Shown one piece after another: positions 61,621 through 64,000 of a DNA stretch of 64,000 nucleotides. Source of the DNA: Apteryx mantelli. Its lineage: Eukaryota; Chordata; Aves; Apterygiformes; Apterygidae. Under the pieces are notes generated by a model, which had not been told where the DNA came from, made no database searches, and saw nothing but the letters and a program-made list of their open reading frames with translations. The position numbers and the translations under genes are program-made. Location: contig NC_089981.1 of assembly GCF_036417845.1 (NCBI RefSeq), positions 82,253,268-82,317,267 on the forward strand, in the 5' to 3' direction. Every line of letters begins with the position of its first letter. Position 1 is the first letter of the stretch.

Positions 61621-64000
61621 CCCCCCCCCCCAAAAAAAAAAAACCAAAAGTATGTTTTGCATAATATAATTTATTTGAGTTTTTCTTTGCCTTATTACTT
61701 GTGGCCTCAGTCTACACTGCAGTTGTATGCAGCTGTACAGAACTGTTTCTTTAAACAAATAAGCAAACTTCTAATTTAGGAAGGAGAAGTAGGGGTGTGC
61801 AGTGGTATAGATTGATGCGGTGGTTTTCTGGGGAAGCGTTGCAGGCTGCTGTAAGATTTAGTCCTTTCTTTTTGGCAGATCACATTTAAGGCAGATCCTT
61901 TTTGCCTTCATTTCAAGTGAAAAGAAGTTCCTTTGTCAAAGGTGGAGCAAAACAAACCATCATAGAAACATCGAGTGTCTCATTTGCAGAATAAATGATT
62001 TCAAGTTCTCCTGGGTCCACATGGAAAAAGTACAACACCGTCTTACCGGATGGCATGTTCTCCAAAACATCCTTTTTTTCTTTTTTTTTTTCTTTTCTTT
62101 TCTTTTTTTTTTTAAATGGCTGCCTTTTAATGATCTGCAGCTGAAAGCCCTTCCCTTTGCTCTTGGCAGCTCATACAGTCTTTATGGGGTGGAACAGGAT
62201 TTTTTTTTTTTTTTTTGTCCCAGTGAAGAGTTTTAATCCTGCCAGTATTTAACTGAATCCAGGATTATTACTCTGTTGAAAGCTCTGCTTTTAGTTTTTA
62301 CAGATGATGTTTAGTACATCTCAGAGCTGCATTCATGTTGTCAAAAATGCTTGATATGTTTGTCCATGGTAGCTTCAGAATTTCTAGAGGGTATTCATTA
62401 TATTGGTATCAAATGATTGTGGTCTTCATTAGTAAAAATGAGTCACTTTCTCTTTCTAAAATGCTTATTTTCTCATTTACGTTCTATACTTCTGAATTAA
62501 TGTTTTTTAAATACTCGGCATTTGATTTTGCCTTTGAAGAAGAATAATAAAGTATTACAAAGACTGTAAAATAAGATGCTTATTTGAACGTGGTCGATGA
62601 GTACACAGAAACAGAATAGTTGGGAAGAAATCCTAAGATGCTTTAACTTAACTTTCCCTTAGTAAAGTGATTAAGAAGCAAAAAGGACATCCTGAGTTGT
62701 CTGAAACATTACTTTGTAACTTTTATAGACTTTGCTGATAATGTTGTAAAGCCAGCTGTCTTATATCCTGTACATAAGAAGGAAGGCTGTGGAAAAACAC
62801 CTGTTTCAGAATTGGTTGCTTTTATTTCTGATTTTCTGTAAGTTTGTTTCACTTTTAAAAAAATCTTATTTTACATGGATATTCTGTCATTTCTTCTGAG
62901 TTGCTCCTTACAAGTTTACGTATTTGTCTAGGTAATACACACCAAAAATACCTGCTGAATAAACAGAGAACAGTTGATATTTAGTGCTACAGTTATCTGC
63001 TGTTTTAAGTAGTACTTTCTCACAGTGTTTTAGAACTTCAGCTGTATAAAACTCTGGTGCAAGAAGGTCATTACTTTAAAAAGTAGTGCGTGAAGTTGCT
63101 ATAGAATATTATGGACTAAAACCTGGTTAACTTATATAGAACTTCAGGCTTCATATTGCACGTGAACAAATTCACTGGAAGTTTCCTCATTTGGATGAAG
63201 TGCAAGTATGAGGCATTCAGATCCCCCAGTCCAGCAGCTCAGAAAGAGTTACTCAACTCGGTTACTTTTCCAGTTGTGACTAAGGGGCCAATTAGCAGCA
63301 TCCGGAATAAGACTGCAGCCTAGGTAAAAATAGATGGCATTTGGAGAAGCTGGGGGCTGTTTTGGAGAAGGTCTTCAGCTACAGACCGAGAGAGGCAGCA
63401 CAAAAGAGGCAAGCTTCCGAAAGCAGCGTTACAGACATGACTGTGAGAGGCTCCATAAGCAGGCAAAAGGTACGAGCAGCCCAGAGAAATGGCAGGAATT
63501 AATATGAAATCTGACCTTCAAACTGCAGGGTCTCCGGGTTGCTGCAGAAGGAACGTCCGAGCTGGGTTCTTCCCTCCTTGCTGACAAGAGGGGTAGTGCT
63601 AACATTGATGTTAAAGTGCAACAAGCTGTAACATCCTCTGAAATGGCAAGGAGTGAGTATAAAGCTCACTGGATTTTGGGGTCTTATATTCGGGACTGAT
63701 ACTTTAGAGCTTTTGCCAGAGGAAAGAGTAATGCACACAGCAGCGCTGCTTCAGTAGGTTTGCTGGAAGGGGATGAGTTGACTTCTGCCTGAGTCTCTGA
63801 GACCAAATAACTGAGTGGTGTGCCAGCATTAGGGAGGTGAACTTGATGGCATGGGATTGTATATTGCAGTTATAATTTCATCCTGTGACTGCAACAGTTT
63901 CCACAGTCCTTCTTTGTCATTTCTGTAGGTTACTGAAGCTGCCAGGTTGGTATAGTTCAAAACTCTTTTGTTCTTTGCTGACCTACTTTGTCTGCACGTT

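Larger units (their letters stand above)
38013..64000 (+). other. PPP2R5E: PPP2R5E intron 2 (runs off the window)
   Basis: It begins with a strong donor. I looked for the next coding exon, which should start in phase 1 with a codon for Asp and continue into the VPSSEQPELF-type sequence of the family, and did not find it. A long first coding intron is normal for this gene. The intron is AT-rich with several repeat relics, microsatellites, a CpG-rich patch at 57.5 kb and a broader GC-rich stretch at 60.65-61.62 kb, listed separately. Outside these I see nothing gene-like. Confidence 0.8.

Noticed and set aside
1-64000. CRISPR array, operon, phage or bacterial mobile element
   Set aside because: Spliced vertebrate genes, CpG islands and LINE relics show a eukaryotic nuclear locus. 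No repeat-spacer arrays or operon-like gene packing are present.

Overview
This window looks like a piece of a vertebrate nuclear genome, most likely a bird. The sequence is AT-rich and gene-poor, with one strong CpG island. Coding sequence is interrupted by introns with consensus GT/AG sites, and microsatellites and poly-T tracts are scattered throughout. The recognisable interspersed repeats are old CR1-type LINE fragments and short sauropsid-type relics, with no Alu or L1. Two genes are identifiable by their protein sequence, both on the + strand: WDR89 (7140-8309) and the first coding exon of PPP2R5E (37856-38012). The two are also neighbours in the same orientation on human chromosome 14q23, so this is a conserved syntenic block. 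The species is not identified.

Layout. 1-7117: non-coding, read as the 3' part of a 5'UTR intron of WDR89. 7118-about 8755: terminal WDR89 exon with the whole CDS and a probable short 3'UTR. About 8.76-33.6 kb: intergenic DNA with TG/CA microsatellites, an isolated CpG-rich patch (11.69-12.18 kb), a MIR-like SINE relic (17.1 kb) and two CR1 fragments (27.3-27.6 kb on the - strand, 33.0 kb on the + strand). About 33.85-35.33 kb: CpG-island promoter and non-coding exon 1 of PPP2R5E, ending at a clear splice donor after 35029. 35030-37848: intron 1. 37849-38012: exon 2 with the start codon and the first 52 codons. 38013-64000: intron 2, which runs off the window. I did not find the next coding exon.

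Functionally, WDR89 is a poorly characterised WD40 beta-propeller protein. PPP2R5E encodes the B56-epsilon regulatory subunit of protein phosphatase 2A. Nothing in the sequence links the two beyond proximity and orientation.

I found no new gene system. The points most worth checking are: the orphan CpG island at 11.7-12.2 kb; small CpG-rich patches inside PPP2R5E intron 2, one with a CRE-type site; three short upstream ORFs in PPP2R5E exon 1; a 30-bp perfect palindrome; a three-arm alternative hairpin; and several short relics with GATCCTGCA-like ends.
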